NCBI GenBank assembly: GCA_019649035.1
Contig: BMAT01004542.1
Span: 60,240-124,239, forward strand
Origin: Elysia marginata
Lineage: Eukaryota > Mollusca > Gastropoda > Plakobranchidae
Direction of reading: 5' to 3'
DNA: 64,000 nucleotides
Shown: piece by piece, positions 44,901-52,616 of the stretch
How positions within the stretch are numbered: position 1 is the stretch's first letter
Layout of the letters: the number at the start of each line of letters is the position of its first letter
Made by a program: the position numbers and the translations under genes
Notes under the pieces: model-generated
Told to the model about the DNA's origin: nothing
Databases searched by the model: none
What the model saw: the letters and a program-made list of their open reading frames with translations, nothing else

Positions 44901-46159
44901 TTTCTATTTATATGAGTTTTTGATATGTTTGGCTCCCCCAAATCCTGCAAGGCAACTATATTTCTGACATTACTTGTCTGCCGAGACCTATTGGTTACCC
45001 ACACCTCTATTCTGGTAATTTGAAATTTGCTATTTACAAAAGGATAATGCTCCAAAGCCTTATTATACCTATCCCTAAATATCTGCCCCAAAAAGTAGTG
45101 CCTGTTCTGGTCATAGTCTAAAGCCGAAAAATCAAATTCCTGAAAAATTTTACCCCCCTGTGCATGAACCCTTTTTGTCTGAGACCTTTGGTCTGCAATG
45201 GCTGCCGTTACCGTAGTTTTTCCAAATTGCAACTGGGTCATTACCCCAAAAAGGCTTTGTGGACCCGATATTAGAGCACTATTCAAAGGCATACTGACAT
45301 TCCCAATATCAAACTTTTTCACGATTCCATCATCTACTATAAGCTCCTCCTTTGCTATTTCAGTAGCTACATTTCTAAAGTCATTATCTGTGAGATTTAA
45401 GACCCCTTCTCCTTTTCTCTTAGACTGCTCCACAACAGAAGTCGTATCTTCTATGCCCTTTTTATCTAATAATGGTGCGGTGTCTAGTGATTTTGTATTT
45501 AACGACTCTTTGACAAGCTCACTCCCGGAAGGTCTGACATATTGTATTTTAGCTATATTTTGAAAATTGAAGGTAGACTGGGTATCATAATTGAGAAGTA
45601 TCCTCAAACGGCTACCGATATTTGCCGTTACACCAATGTTAAATCTCTGGTCAAAATCTATAATAGTAGATGTCCTATTAGCCGTTATAATAGAAGGGTT
45701 GTCTATCCTTTGATGCCTCACCCCCAAGTCTACCTCAAAAGCACCCACTGTTATAAAATTGAGTTCTTCGTTACCAAAAAGCGTTTCGTAAAATTTAGAG
45801 CTTATCTTGTAATAACCCGGCAAAAGGTTCTTTTGGCTTTTGGGGTTTAAGCCGGAAACAGCATCTGATTTTTCTTTGAAATACCATTTCATATTCTCCT
45901 TCATCTTTAACTCATAGTATTCTCTAGGGGTTAAAACTCTAGGTGGTACAAGGTTAAAGTTACCAATAGTTTTTGTATAAATATAGCGATCTGTCTTGGG
46001 TTCGTAGGTGTATTCAGATAGGATTAAATCCGGGTCTTTGGGCTTGATTTCAGCCATATCCACTACCGTTTTTTGGGCATAAGTAATGGTAAAAGAAAAA
46101 AGTGGAGCTAAAAGAAAGACTCTAAAAAAACTCTTAAAGCCAAAATAATGATGTATCAT
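38996..46159 (-). CDS. sprA: Type IX secretion/gliding motility translocon protein SprA (Sov)
   Basis: 2387 residues, by far the largest gene here. SprA forms the single large outer-membrane barrel through which T9SS cargo leaves the cell. The signal peptide (about 1-28) ends ITYAQ, and the C-terminus closes with a typical aromatic end (IRAGFTLRYTF). Throughout there are barrel-like strands, plus the PGYYKISSKFYETLFG and FIDDFEGAQIF-type (YIDDFEGAQIF) family stretches. Its start overlaps the ruvA stop by one base (TAATG), and the ruvA-sprA order is the usual flavobacterial arrangement. Confidence 0.95.
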   Translation of the reverse strand: MIHHYFGFKSFFRVFLLAPLFSFTITYAQKTVVDMAEIKPKDPDLILSEYTYEPKTDRYIYTKTIGNFNLVPPRVLTPREYYELKMKENMKWYFKEKSDAVSGLNPKSQKNLLPGYYKISSKFYETLFGNEELNFITVGAFEVDLGVRHQRIDNPSIITANRTSTIIDFDQRFNIGVTANIGSRLRILLNYDTQSTFNFQNIAKIQYVRPSGSELVKESLNTKSLDTAPLLDKKGIEDTTSVVEQSKRKGEGVLNLTDNDFRNVATEIAKEELIVDDGIVKKFDIGNVSMPLNSALISGPQSLFGVMTQLQFGKTTVTAAIADQRSQTKRVHAQGGKIFQEFDFSALDYDQNRHYFLGQIFRDRYNKALEHYPFVNSKFQITRIEVWVTNRSRQTSNVRNIVALQDLGEPNISKTHINRKAPADFFNGDPDDLPNNNANDFDPETIGTTSVLNDGIRELATVRNGFELPNMVQGSDYSILENAQKLQEEKDFTVNKKLGYISLNKTLSSDEILAVAYQYSYEGKIYQVGEFANGSGIESTQADDTNKIKNKALVLKMLKSNITNVNEPIWDLMMKNIYNINAYKISEEDFSLNIYYADPSPINYITPVDESSWDKDLSGQLLLKILHFDNLDFYKNPSSDGDGFFDFIEGITINSESGRIIFTKVEPFGNHMHQILGGGDYDNTSNYNANQQKYVYKTMYDQTKAKTLQDFQKNKYLIKGRYKSESGGGISLGAFNIPRGSVKVTVGGRILQEGIDYTVNYQSGYLRILDPSLENSNTPIDIKLENNAVFARQNKRFYGFNVEHRLNDKLLLGATWLNLNEKPLTQKVSYGAESVDNSIYGFKSTYSTELPFLTRLLNKIPTIDTDTPSELTFKGEVAYIAPSAPSATNLNGKVTTYIDDFEGAQIFNSIKGARGWHLSSVPDGFGGNNSKNNDITSGYNRAKMAWYTIDPIFYTTARPTEITNEDVSLNATRRIFIKELFEQQDVAQGQTTVQNTLDLAYYPNEKGPYNNNPNNFRNSDPNKKWAGIMRALPFTNLEKTNVEYLQFWILDPYTDPQYRNNKGKLYINIGKISEDILKDGRKQYENGLGEPGQPEYTTKTAWGKVPSSQSLIYAFDSNPASRKLQDVGLDGLNDSEEVAIYGNNPPEDPALDNYKFYLATSGNVLERYKNYNGTDGNSPVQVQDNERGAVVIPDAEDVDRDQTMNTIDSYYQYQVALGMNISTSSKYVASIKETTVQTIDNNTIKSRWIQYKIPITKPDKIIGNLNDLRSVSHIRLFLSGFDSPIVVRFGTLDLVGKSWRTYEESLQSNNDNPKDDGTKFEVNTVNIQENETRKPIPYKLPPNIKRQVLNVNNSFVRQNEQSLSLNIQHLEKEDARAVFRRVDYDFRQYKNLELFIHAENLKNNSLYDNELLAFIRLGTDLTDNYYQVELPLKITTHGARNTDMIWPKDNQLLLPFDKLISMKAKRVGKGSYTDIIFYSEDLKEVAEFTQRKNNEKRYAIKGNPSLARITTIMIGVKNSTQKPLSGEVWFNELRISELENTDGWATVGELNLNIADFANISGSGKISSIGFGNIEQTPNERNLQDSKHFEVLTSVNAGQLLPQKWSMTIPFSYNQSQKLITPKYDPFYQDVILEKRMDNTSEEKRDDVLDQALDYTRTYGFNLLGVRKNKSGGNPHFYDLENLSADYSYSNTKKNNYQIESLSDRWVKTGLNYTYRSNNPFFEPFKNSRGILSKEYMKLFKDINFNPLPTSITSSSYFSRNFKEQCFRQIQSDGIDNRLLVKRPSLQLRNYLFDLQYAMVFNLTKSLQLDYTASSNRIVKNYFQKDVKGNNRIDSKGNPLIDRGFDLWDDFWNLGDANTYNHRLELSYKIPINKLPYLDFINSNYNYTADFQWIRGSDVITKLAKEKINTVQNAARHTLTGALDFNRLYDKLGVNIDEKTGFSKIGLGLVTMIKRGNASINLQSGTVLPGYTGTPSFLGTLDPSFGFIFGDQANILDKTASRGLLTTYEDFNEFYTQKESVEENYNISLEPFKGLIIDLKANRRRNENYQESFRVVNDSENNNFQYEKLSGVRSGSFSVSTNLIATSFFTSKTNFSKAFNDFKANRQIVARRLAKEKGIDLTNSKNYDSQYPKGFSRTNQAVLIPSFLVAYKGSNVAHISLDPLSSVPLPNWDVKFTGLMNLEAFQNTFNRFSIRHAYTSNFNINSYRTNLDYKPNAMDKKGDYINELVFGSFTLNERFSPLLNLAFELKNSFSFNLEISRIRLLTLSFDNNLLTEVNSKDYQLGMGYIFRDISITSSVFGPFKGNINIKLALTYKDDATYLRNLDVKKTQVSSGTDNISGKLTADYTISKNFNAIFYYDHNFAGYKISTAFPTTTIRAGFTLRYTF

Positions 46160-46737
46160 TACAACCTTTTAAGAGCGCGTTTTATCAACTCTTCGACGCT
46201 GATATTCTCACCACCTTTCAAAATAGAGTCTACCACCTTCTCACTTTGTTTGGGTAGAAAACCCAAAACTTCTAAAGCAGATAAGGCTTCTAATTTATTA
46301 GGATGGGAATGCTCTGGTTGTAAATCATCGGGAAACTGTTTTAACATTTTATCTCTCAGGTCTATTACAATACGCTTTGCCGTCTTTAGCCCAATCCCCT
46401 TCACGGTAGTGATACTCCTGGTATCATCATTTATAATAGCCTGCTTTATTTTGGTAGGGTGCATAGATGAAAGCATTGTTCTCGCGGTAGCAGTCCCCAC
46501 ACCAGAAACTGATATCAAGAGTTTAAAAATCTGGCGTTCAGCTTTATCAAAAAATCCATAAAGCGTATGGCTATCATCCGTAATATGGAGGTAGGTGTGT
46601 AACTTTAGACATTCATTATCTGAAATTTGAGAATATGTATTCAAAGAAATATTGATAAAATAGCCGATGCCCCCAGACTCTATTACTACATCCGTTGGAT
46701 TTCTCTCCACTAACTTGCCCGAAATATATGTTATCAC
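46159..46737 (-). CDS. ruvA: Holliday junction DNA helicase subunit RuvA
   Basis: 192 residues. N-terminal OB fold (MITYISGKLVERNPTDVVIESGGIGYFI), helix-hairpin-helix pair (LISVSGVGTATARTMLSS and VKGIGLKTAKRIVIDLRDK) and a C-terminal domain binding RuvB (EALSALEVLGF). Holds the four-way junction so RuvB can drive branch migration. It is cotranslated with sprA. A candidate -7 element is about 130 bp upstream. Confidence 0.95.
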   Translation of the reverse strand: MITYISGKLVERNPTDVVIESGGIGYFINISLNTYSQISDNECLKLHTYLHITDDSHTLYGFFDKAERQIFKLLISVSGVGTATARTMLSSMHPTKIKQAIINDDTRSITTVKGIGLKTAKRIVIDLRDKMLKQFPDDLQPEHSHPNKLEALSALEVLGFLPKQSEKVVDSILKGGENISVEELIKRALKRL

Positions 46738-46865
46738 CTTTTAAGCGTTAGCTGTTCGTAAACTACCTTTATAACTATCATAATTGCCTAGTTTCCTTTT
46801 GTTTTGGGATGAAATAGTCTCTTCTGAAGCCCTTCCTTATCCATAATTCAAAAATTGATAAGTTC

Positions 46866-46873
46866 CAAATTTA
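46866..46873 (-). promoter_or_regulatory. Candidate -7 element for ruvA-sprA
   Basis: TAAATTTG on the minus strand is a perfect TAnnTTTG match in the 170-bp gap between the HD gene and ruvA. No TTG is at 19-22 bp, so it is only a candidate. Confidence 0.3.
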
Positions 46874-46907
46874 ATATAAATACTTACTTTAAAAAGATAC
46901 CCAACCA

Positions 46908-48128
46908 CTACATCCTAGTAAAACATAAATAATATTTCACCGTTGAATCTTTTAGAACATCTATGTTAAAAATATTTTCAAAGTCGCTAAACGCATATAA
47001 ATCCCCATTGTGATCAATAAATTGTAGGCTATCACTTTTGTCATAGGTGAGGTTTTCTATTTTCCCAATAAAGACAAAATAATCTGCTTCCTCCAAGGAG
47101 ATAAAATATTTCTCTGCCGTCATTTTCTTGAGGCTATCCATATCCTTTGAATAAGGCATTTCATCCAGTATTTCCACGGTGGGAAGTTCCCTATTAACAA
47201 GCATCTGAGACAAGGTGGAAAGAACCTTATCATTACTATAACGCCAAGATTTTACGCTACCAAAAATATCCATATCATCAAGTTCAGAAAAGGCTTTAAC
47301 AGTATCCGTATCCTTTTTAACAAAAGGTTTTCTATTTAGAAAATACTCCAAGCGCTTGTTTTCGGTATCTAACCGCCCCAAAGCAAAAATATCTTTTGCC
47401 CTCTTGAGAATATTCACCAAAAGATGCTCTGCCAACAGATTGATTTTGTGATAGTAAACTTGCCAATACATAAACCGCCTTGCCAGTAAAAAACTTTCAA
47501 TAGAATAAATCGCCTTTTTTTCAAAAACCATCTTGCCATTGTGTACATGCATCATAGAGATAATCCTGTCTTGGTGAATGCTTCCCTCTGGAATACCCGT
47601 ATAAAAGCTGTCTCTTTTCAGATAATCTAGCCTATCTAAGTCAATTTGACCGGAAACAAGTTGGCAGAGGAAAGGCTTTTTATACTTTTTTTTGAGTATC
47701 TCAATGGCTATAGTCAGCTTTCCATCAAACTCCAAATTGAGTTGCTCTATAAACATCATAGATATTTGCTCATGCGATGTATTGATAATTGACAACTCCA
47801 ACGCGTGAGAAAATGGACCGTGACCAATATCATGAAGAAGCATTGCTATCAGTAAGCCTTGCTCCTCCTCCCTTGTGATTTCAATCCCCTTTTTCTTAAA
47901 AACATCTATCGTTTTTTGGGCGAGATGCATACTCCCCAAAGCGTGTTCAAAACGAGTATGATGGGCACTTGGATATACCAAATAAGATATGCCCATTTGG
48001 CAAATCCGTCTCAACCTTTGGAAAAAAGGATGGTCTATAAGCTGAAGGATCAAAGGATCACTCACCATCATAAACCCATAAATAGGGTCATTAAACTGCT
48101 TGGGTTTGAAGTTAGTGATCAAAGACAT
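46908..48128 (-). CDS. HD-domain phosphohydrolase
   Basis: 406 residues. RFEHALGSMHLAQKT and LLHDIGHGPFSHALE carry the HD-superfamily His and His-Asp metal ligands, and SGQIDLDRLDYLKRDSFYTG holds the conserved Asp of the dNTPase/YdhJ-like subgroup. Related proteins hydrolyse nucleotides or nucleotide second messengers; its substrate is unknown. It is divergent from porX with only 26 bp between starts, and the HD-porX neighbourhood recurs in flavobacteria, so a signalling link to T9SS control is possible but unproved. Confidence 0.88.
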   Translation of the reverse strand: MSLITNFKPKQFNDPIYGFMMVSDPLILQLIDHPFFQRLRRICQMGISYLVYPSAHHTRFEHALGSMHLAQKTIDVFKKKGIEITREEEQGLLIAMLLHDIGHGPFSHALELSIINTSHEQISMMFIEQLNLEFDGKLTIAIEILKKKYKKPFLCQLVSGQIDLDRLDYLKRDSFYTGIPEGSIHQDRIISMMHVHNGKMVFEKKAIYSIESFLLARRFMYWQVYYHKINLLAEHLLVNILKRAKDIFALGRLDTENKRLEYFLNRKPFVKKDTDTVKAFSELDDMDIFGSVKSWRYSNDKVLSTLSQMLVNRELPTVEILDEMPYSKDMDSLKKMTAEKYFISLEEADYFVFIGKIENLTYDKSDSLQFIDHNGDLYAFSDFENIFNIDVLKDSTVKYYLCFTRM

Positions 48129-48154
48129 AAATTAGCAGGGTTTACCCGTATGTA

Positions 48155-49687
48155 ATGGCAAAAAAAATTTTGTGGGTTGATGATGAAATAGAATATCTAA
48201 AACCCCATAAACTATTTTTAGAACAAAAAGGGTACGATCTGAAAACCTGTAATAGCGGACGCGAGGCAATTGATTTGGTGCAGTCAGAAGAGTTTGACAT
48301 GGTACTATTGGATGAAAACATGCCCGGAATGTCGGGGCTAGAAACACTAGATATCTTAAAAAAAGAACTTCCCAACCTCAATATCATGATGATCACTAAA
48401 AATGACGAGGACCATATACACGAGTCTGCCGTTAGTGGCAAAATTACCGATTTTTTGATAAAGCCTGTAACCCCAAAACAGATTTTCTTTTCCCTTAAAA
48501 AGCACCTCGAAAAAGAAACCTTAGTCTCTGAAAAGATAACCCAAAGCTACCTGCAGACATTCAATAAACTATCTTCTGAATTACTATCCCTAAAAACTCC
48601 AAAAGACTGGACTGAATTTTACAACAACCTTACCTATTGGGAACTGGAATTAGAAAACTCTGGACAGATAGAGTTGATGAATATTTTCTACAACCAAAAG
48701 TTTAACGCCAATAATGAGTTTTTTAAGTTCATCAAAAAAGAATACCCCAAGTGGTTTGAAAAAGACCACGAAACTCCCATACTGTCGCACAATGTATTTG
48801 ACAAACTGATAAAGCCAAAACTCGCTAAAAAAAACCTACTAATAGTCGTAGACAATTTAAGGCTAGACCATTGGAAACGAATAGAAAGACAAATAAATCA
48901 GCACTTTTTCAAAGAAGAAGAACACCTGTTTTTTAGCCTCCTGCCCACATCTACACACTATTGTAGAAATGCTTTATTTTCGGGCTTACTACCCATAGAA
49001 ATCCAAAAAAAGTTCCCAGAGATTTGGAAAAGCGAGTTTGGAGAAGGCGGGAAAAACCTAAATGAACACATACTTTTCAACTATCAACTGGAGAGGCACA
49101 AGTTAAACCCCATAAAAAATTTCCACAAGATCACCTCTCTAAAAACCGAAAAGAACATCACCAATAAACTAAAAAATAACAACGAAGACATCTTTGTATT
49201 GGTATATAACTTTGTAGATATGCTCTCCCACTCTATAAATGAGATAGCATTTCTTAAGGAATTGGCTCCAAATGAAAAATCGTACCGAGACCTTATGGAC
49301 AGTTGGTTTTCTAACTCCCTGCTTTTTGATATTATAAAAATTGCAAAAGGCATTGATTATCAAATTATTATAGCAACAGACCATGGGTCAATGAAAGTAA
49401 AAAAAGCGACAAAGGTTGTCGGCATAAAAGAAACCTCCAGCAATATGAGATACAAGACAGGAAAAAATATTTCTTATAATAAAAATGAAATTTTTGAAAT
49501 AAAAAATGGGCAATACATAGGGCTTCCCTCAAAAGATACTTTTATTTTTGCCAAACCTGAGAACTACTTTGTGTACCCAAATAATTACAATCAATATGCA
49601 GAAATGTATAGAAATTCTTACCAACATGGGGGAATTTCTTTGGAGGAGATGATTGTACCTATAGCTTTTTTCAGTCCCAAAAAATGA
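48155..49687 (+). CDS. porX: PorX: response regulator with PglZ phosphatase-fold domain
   Basis: 510 residues. Receiver domain at the N-terminus with acid pair D9-D10, phospho-acceptor D53 in LLDENMPG, T81 and K103 (LIKPV). A helical bundle follows (about 130-220), then an alkaline-phosphatase-fold PglZ domain: LLIVVDNLRLDHW, LLPTSTHYCRNALFSGL, IATDHGSMKV and a final YQHGGISLEEMIVP. This is the architecture of PorX, which with the PorY kinase controls type IX secretion. The nearby sprA, porP and porE support the call. The stop overlaps tsaE (ATGA). Confidence 0.93.
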   Translation: MAKKILWVDDEIEYLKPHKLFLEQKGYDLKTCNSGREAIDLVQSEEFDMVLLDENMPGMSGLETLDILKKELPNLNIMMITKNDEDHIHESAVSGKITDFLIKPVTPKQIFFSLKKHLEKETLVSEKITQSYLQTFNKLSSELLSLKTPKDWTEFYNNLTYWELELENSGQIELMNIFYNQKFNANNEFFKFIKKEYPKWFEKDHETPILSHNVFDKLIKPKLAKKNLLIVVDNLRLDHWKRIERQINQHFFKEEEHLFFSLLPTSTHYCRNALFSGLLPIEIQKKFPEIWKSEFGEGGKNLNEHILFNYQLERHKLNPIKNFHKITSLKTEKNITNKLKNNNEDIFVLVYNFVDMLSHSINEIAFLKELAPNEKSYRDLMDSWFSNSLLFDIIKIAKGIDYQIIIATDHGSMKVKKATKVVGIKETSSNMRYKTGKNISYNKNEIFEIKNGQYIGLPSKDTFIFAKPENYFVYPNNYNQYAEMYRNSYQHGGISLEEMIVPIAFFSPKK

Positions 49688-50088
49688 AAATTAACTATAC
49701 TTTGGAGCGTATAGAAACTGTTGCAAAATTATTAAAGGGGCACCTAAAAAAGTCTAAAATACTCCTGCTATACGGAGACCTGGGGACAGGAAAAACCACT
49801 TTGATAAGAAACATAGCCAAAACAATGGGAATAGACGACATAAAAAGCCCTACCTTTGGTATTATTGATAAACATGAAAATTCCTCTAACATATTGTATC
49901 ACTGCGACTTATACCGATTGAAAACCAAAAACGAACTATGGGAAATAGGATTCTATGATATTATTCAATCTGGGGACTATGTATTTATCGAATGGCCTGA
50001 AATCGCCGAAGACATTTTGGAGGAGCCTCACACCAGAGTATTTTTAGAAAAAGTAGATCGCAACACCGTATCTATAGAAGTTATATGA
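49684..50088 (+). CDS. tsaE: tRNA t6A biosynthesis ATPase TsaE
   Basis: 134 residues. P-loop LYGDLGTGKTTLIRN (30-44), then KSPTFGII and YHCDLYRL plus FIEWPEIAE, all standard TsaE motifs. It energises the TsaB-TsaD complex that makes threonylcarbamoyl-adenosine at position 37 of ANN-reading tRNAs. It starts inside the porX stop and overlaps the next gene by 4 bp. Confidence 0.95.
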   Translation: MKINYTLERIETVAKLLKGHLKKSKILLLYGDLGTGKTTLIRNIAKTMGIDDIKSPTFGIIDKHENSSNILYHCDLYRLKTKNELWEIGFYDIIQSGDYVFIEWPEIAEDILEEPHTRVFLEKVDRNTVSIEVI

Positions 50089-50450
50089 AGCTACTATACA
50101 ACATAAGTTACTATATGATAGGTTTTAGTATAGGGCTGATTATTCTAGCCTTCCTCCTTAAGGAAAAGAAAGCCGAATTTTGCTATCTCCCGAACTGTAG
50201 AGTACTCAAAGAAATCAGGGAAAATACCCTCGTCTACTCCAAAAGTGTTTGTCGTGCAATGGAGTTTGACAGTAGGATTAAAACGCAAATAAATAGCACT
50301 ATTACTGATGGACATATAGACTTTTCAAAGAGTAAAACCCATGTTTATCCAAGGGTTTACCATATAAACGGGAACACCTCAAAAATGACCGTAAAGCTAT
50401 ACGACCATATCTCGGAGATAATATGTTTTGAACATGCTAAGTTCAATTAG
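50085..50450 (+). CDS. Small membrane-anchored DUF4258-like protein
   Basis: 121 residues. One N-terminal helix (about 8-26, YYMIGFSIGLIILAFLL) then FCYLPNCRVLKEIREN and TDGHIDFSKSKTH, a pattern I know from flavobacterial DUF4258 proteins found after porX-tsaE. Two cysteines flank the helix exit. Function unknown. Overlaps tsaE by ATGA, so it is the third gene of the porX operon. Confidence 0.75.
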   Translation: MKLLYNISYYMIGFSIGLIILAFLLKEKKAEFCYLPNCRVLKEIRENTLVYSKSVCRAMEFDSRIKTQINSTITDGHIDFSKSKTHVYPRVYHINGNTSKMTVKLYDHISEIICFEHAKFN

Positions 50451-50453
50451 TAA

Positions 50454-50603
50454 GTGCGACGAATAGGAGGTAAAAAAAGATACTTACTATGTACATATAA
50501 ACAACTCATATCGGGTACAAGGCTTGAAATTTCTACCTACAAAATGAGTGCCTTGACAGACAAAGAGTTAGACGATATACAAAAGAAAATTAACTGGGGC
50601 TAA
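50454..50603 (+). CDS. Possible 49-residue basic small protein
   Basis: GTG start 3 bases after the stop of the preceding gene, with two back-to-back stop codons (TAG TAA) before it. It reads RRIGGKKRYLLCTYKQ at the start and ALTDKELDDIQKKINWG at the end, with a basic first half and an acidic-amphipathic second half. I do not recognise it. It could be a coupled small protein, or the remains of a longer gene. Length and codon pattern alone cannot decide. Confidence 0.3.
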   Translation: MRRIGGKKRYLLCTYKQLISGTRLEISTYKMSALTDKELDDIQKKINWG

Positions 50604-50699
50604 GAAAAAAGTTAAGCCTAGAAACACCAATTAAATTATTCTTTTGATTGGTTGCACTTGCTAGTTTAAATCTACATGCTTTCAGTTTAGTCAATAACA

Positions 50700-50732
50700 T
50701 TGGAACAGAGCAAATATTTTTACATACATTTG
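50700..50732 (+). promoter_or_regulatory. Promoter of tatA (TTG-N22-TACATTTG)
   Basis: TTG at 50700-50702 and a perfect TACATTTG at 50725-50732, 22 bases apart, give a start of transcription about 10 bases before the ATG at 50748. Confidence 0.55.
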
Positions 50733-50747
50733 TAGAAAATTAAGGGC

Positions 50748-50930
50748 ATGAAAAGTATATTATTAGGTGCAATAGGTCCCTCACAAATAGTTCTGATAGT
50801 TGTAGCCCTGTTACTACTCTTTGGGGGGAGAAAAATTCCGGAATTGATGCGTGGATTGGGTAACGGTATCAAAGAATTTAAAAACGCGACGAAGGAGGAA
50901 GAGAATGAAAAGACTAAGCAAAAGTCTTAA
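50748..50930 (+). CDS. tatA: Sec-independent (Tat) protein translocase subunit TatA/E
   Basis: 60 residues. One N-terminal helix (about 8-24), then the Tat hinge FGGRKIPELMRGLGNGIKEFK and a charged tail, the full TatA family pattern. Forms the pore-building part of the pathway that exports folded proteins with twin-arginine signals. Its last 4 bases overlap the plsC stop on the other strand. tatC is not in the window. Confidence 0.93.
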   Translation: MKSILLGAIGPSQIVLIVVALLLLFGGRKIPELMRGLGNGIKEFKNATKEEENEKTKQKS

Positions 50931-51658
50931 GCAGTCAATCTATTGTAAATTATCTCTCGCACCCGCTCTCTGAGGATATTTTTATCTTCTAGTGAATATT
51001 GCTCTGTATGTATCGGAGCTTCTACAAAAACCCTGCAAAAACCAATCCTCCCTTTTAGAAAACTATAAGGAAGCCTCTTTTTGTTATCTAAAAATGTAAC
51101 GGCTATAATAGGGACTCTATTCTGTATTGCCATCCGAAAAGCACCATCTTTAAATCCTCCTAGTGTAACACTTTCATCAGGAATGCCCCCCTCTGGGAAG
51201 ATACAAACACCTATACCCTTTTCCAAACAATCATTAGCTTTATCAAATGCTTTTTTTTTGCTTTTAACACTCCGTCTATCTACGCAAATAGAGACTCTTT
51301 TGTAGAAAAACCCAAATAAGGGGTACCTAGCGATGCTAGATTTTCCAACAAATTTTATGGGCTTTTTAGAAATCACATACAACATCAAAAAATCTAAAAA
51401 ACTGGTGTGGTTAGAAAGTATTACATAGTTATCCAAACAACTTATAGATTCCCTTTTTTTTACCCTCATAATCATTCCCATACCTAATAAAATAGGTCTC
51501 GCATAGAGGTTTCTTGCTATCCAATAAAAAGTGCCGTAAGTCTTAGCTGAAATAGATGTTATAAAGATAAATGGAAAGAGTAACAAGACAAATACAACCA
51601 TCAATACATAAAACCAAATATGGTGTAATATGGTCAATGGAGCAGTCAGATATTTCAT
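50927..51658 (-). CDS. plsC: 1-acyl-sn-glycerol-3-phosphate acyltransferase
   Basis: 243 residues. NHTSFLDFL is the HX4D acyltransferase motif and IFPEGGIPDESVT the third family motif (FPEG). N-terminal hydrophobic helices (about 12-35) anchor it in the inner membrane. Transfers the second acyl chain to make phosphatidic acid. Last of a leftward group starting at panB. A related lyso-lipid acyltransferase role is possible. Confidence 0.9.
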   Translation of the reverse strand: MKYLTAPLTILHHIWFYVLMVVFVLLLFPFIFITSISAKTYGTFYWIARNLYARPILLGMGMIMRVKKRESISCLDNYVILSNHTSFLDFLMLYVISKKPIKFVGKSSIARYPLFGFFYKRVSICVDRRSVKSKKKAFDKANDCLEKGIGVCIFPEGGIPDESVTLGGFKDGAFRMAIQNRVPIIAVTFLDNKKRLPYSFLKGRIGFCRVFVEAPIHTEQYSLEDKNILRERVREIIYNRLTA

Positions 51659-51682
51659 GGTTTTGCTACTTGATTTAGTCTA

Positions 51683-52615
51683 TCAACCTCTTTTATAAGT
51701 CCTTTTTATGCTTGTGATAGAGGCGTTTATTTCAAAACCCAAAAGTAAAATATTACTGTTGAGCCAAATGTAAAGCATTAGAATAAGTAATGTGCCTATT
51801 GAACCATATATTTCGTTGTACCTAGAAAAGTTGTTTATATAAATACTAAATAGATAGGTATTTACTATGATAAGAAATACTGTAAATGTAGAACCTATGG
51901 AGAAAAACTTGACTTGCTTGCCCTCCGCAGTACCAAAATAATAAAGCACAGACACAAACAAAAAGAGCGTAAGTAGGAAGAATATGTAGTTAAAAATAAT
52001 GATGAGAGAACCCCCAAAGGGAACTAAATCTAAAATAATATCCATATTGGGGTATACATACACCTCCAAAGTTACAAAAAGTGCCACAGAAAATACCAAA
52101 GCAGTCGCTAAGGCAATGGCTATAAAAAATGAAATCAAGTACTGTTTGGCAATACTCCGCTTGATAGTAGTGTGGTAGGAATATTCAAAGCCTCCAAAGA
52201 TAGAATTGATGCCATTGGCCACTAAAATAACAGACAAAACCCCCACCGAAGACAATAGTCCCCCCCTTCCATTTTGGGCAATATCTTCAAATATAGCATC
52301 GAATAGGTCAGATGTTTTGGGTGGCAAAGCCTTGTTTAAAAAATCAAGTATATCTTCCTGAAAATTCTCTATGGGAACAAACGGAACCAAATTTAAGATA
52401 AAGAGAAGAAACGGAAAAATGGACATGAAAAAGCTAAAGGCTATACCACCCGCCCTAGAGGTAAACATACCCTTGACAATCCCATCCAAGTACAGCTTTA
52501 GAAAATCATATAGGGTAACTTCTGATTTCTTGGAAAGAACTAGTCGCTTCATCCAATTGACAAGCAAACTAAGTATAGGCAAAGACTCTATTTTATTTCC
52601 AACCTCTTTGCTCAT
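51683..52615 (-). CDS. YihY/BrkB-family inner-membrane protein
   Basis: 310 residues with six predicted helices and the family start GGIAFSFFMSIFPFLLFILNLVPF and the later SRYNEIYGSIGTLLILMLYIWLNSNILLLGFEINA. Function is not agreed; it is often labelled ribonuclease BN by mistake. Starts 1 bp before the end of nadC, so cotranscribed. A small-molecule or lipid transport role has been suggested for the family. Confidence 0.88.
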   Translation of the reverse strand: MSKEVGNKIESLPILSLLVNWMKRLVLSKKSEVTLYDFLKLYLDGIVKGMFTSRAGGIAFSFFMSIFPFLLFILNLVPFVPIENFQEDILDFLNKALPPKTSDLFDAIFEDIAQNGRGGLLSSVGVLSVILVANGINSIFGGFEYSYHTTIKRSIAKQYLISFFIAIALATALVFSVALFVTLEVYVYPNMDIILDLVPFGGSLIIIFNYIFFLLTLFLFVSVLYYFGTAEGKQVKFFSIGSTFTVFLIIVNTYLFSIYINNFSRYNEIYGSIGTLLILMLYIWLNSNILLLGFEINASITSIKRTYKRG

Positions 52616-52616
52616 T

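Noticed and set aside
50912-50931. AAGACT...AAGTCTT hairpin at the end of tatA as terminator
   Set aside because: Short stem, no T-run, and it lies inside both coding ends.
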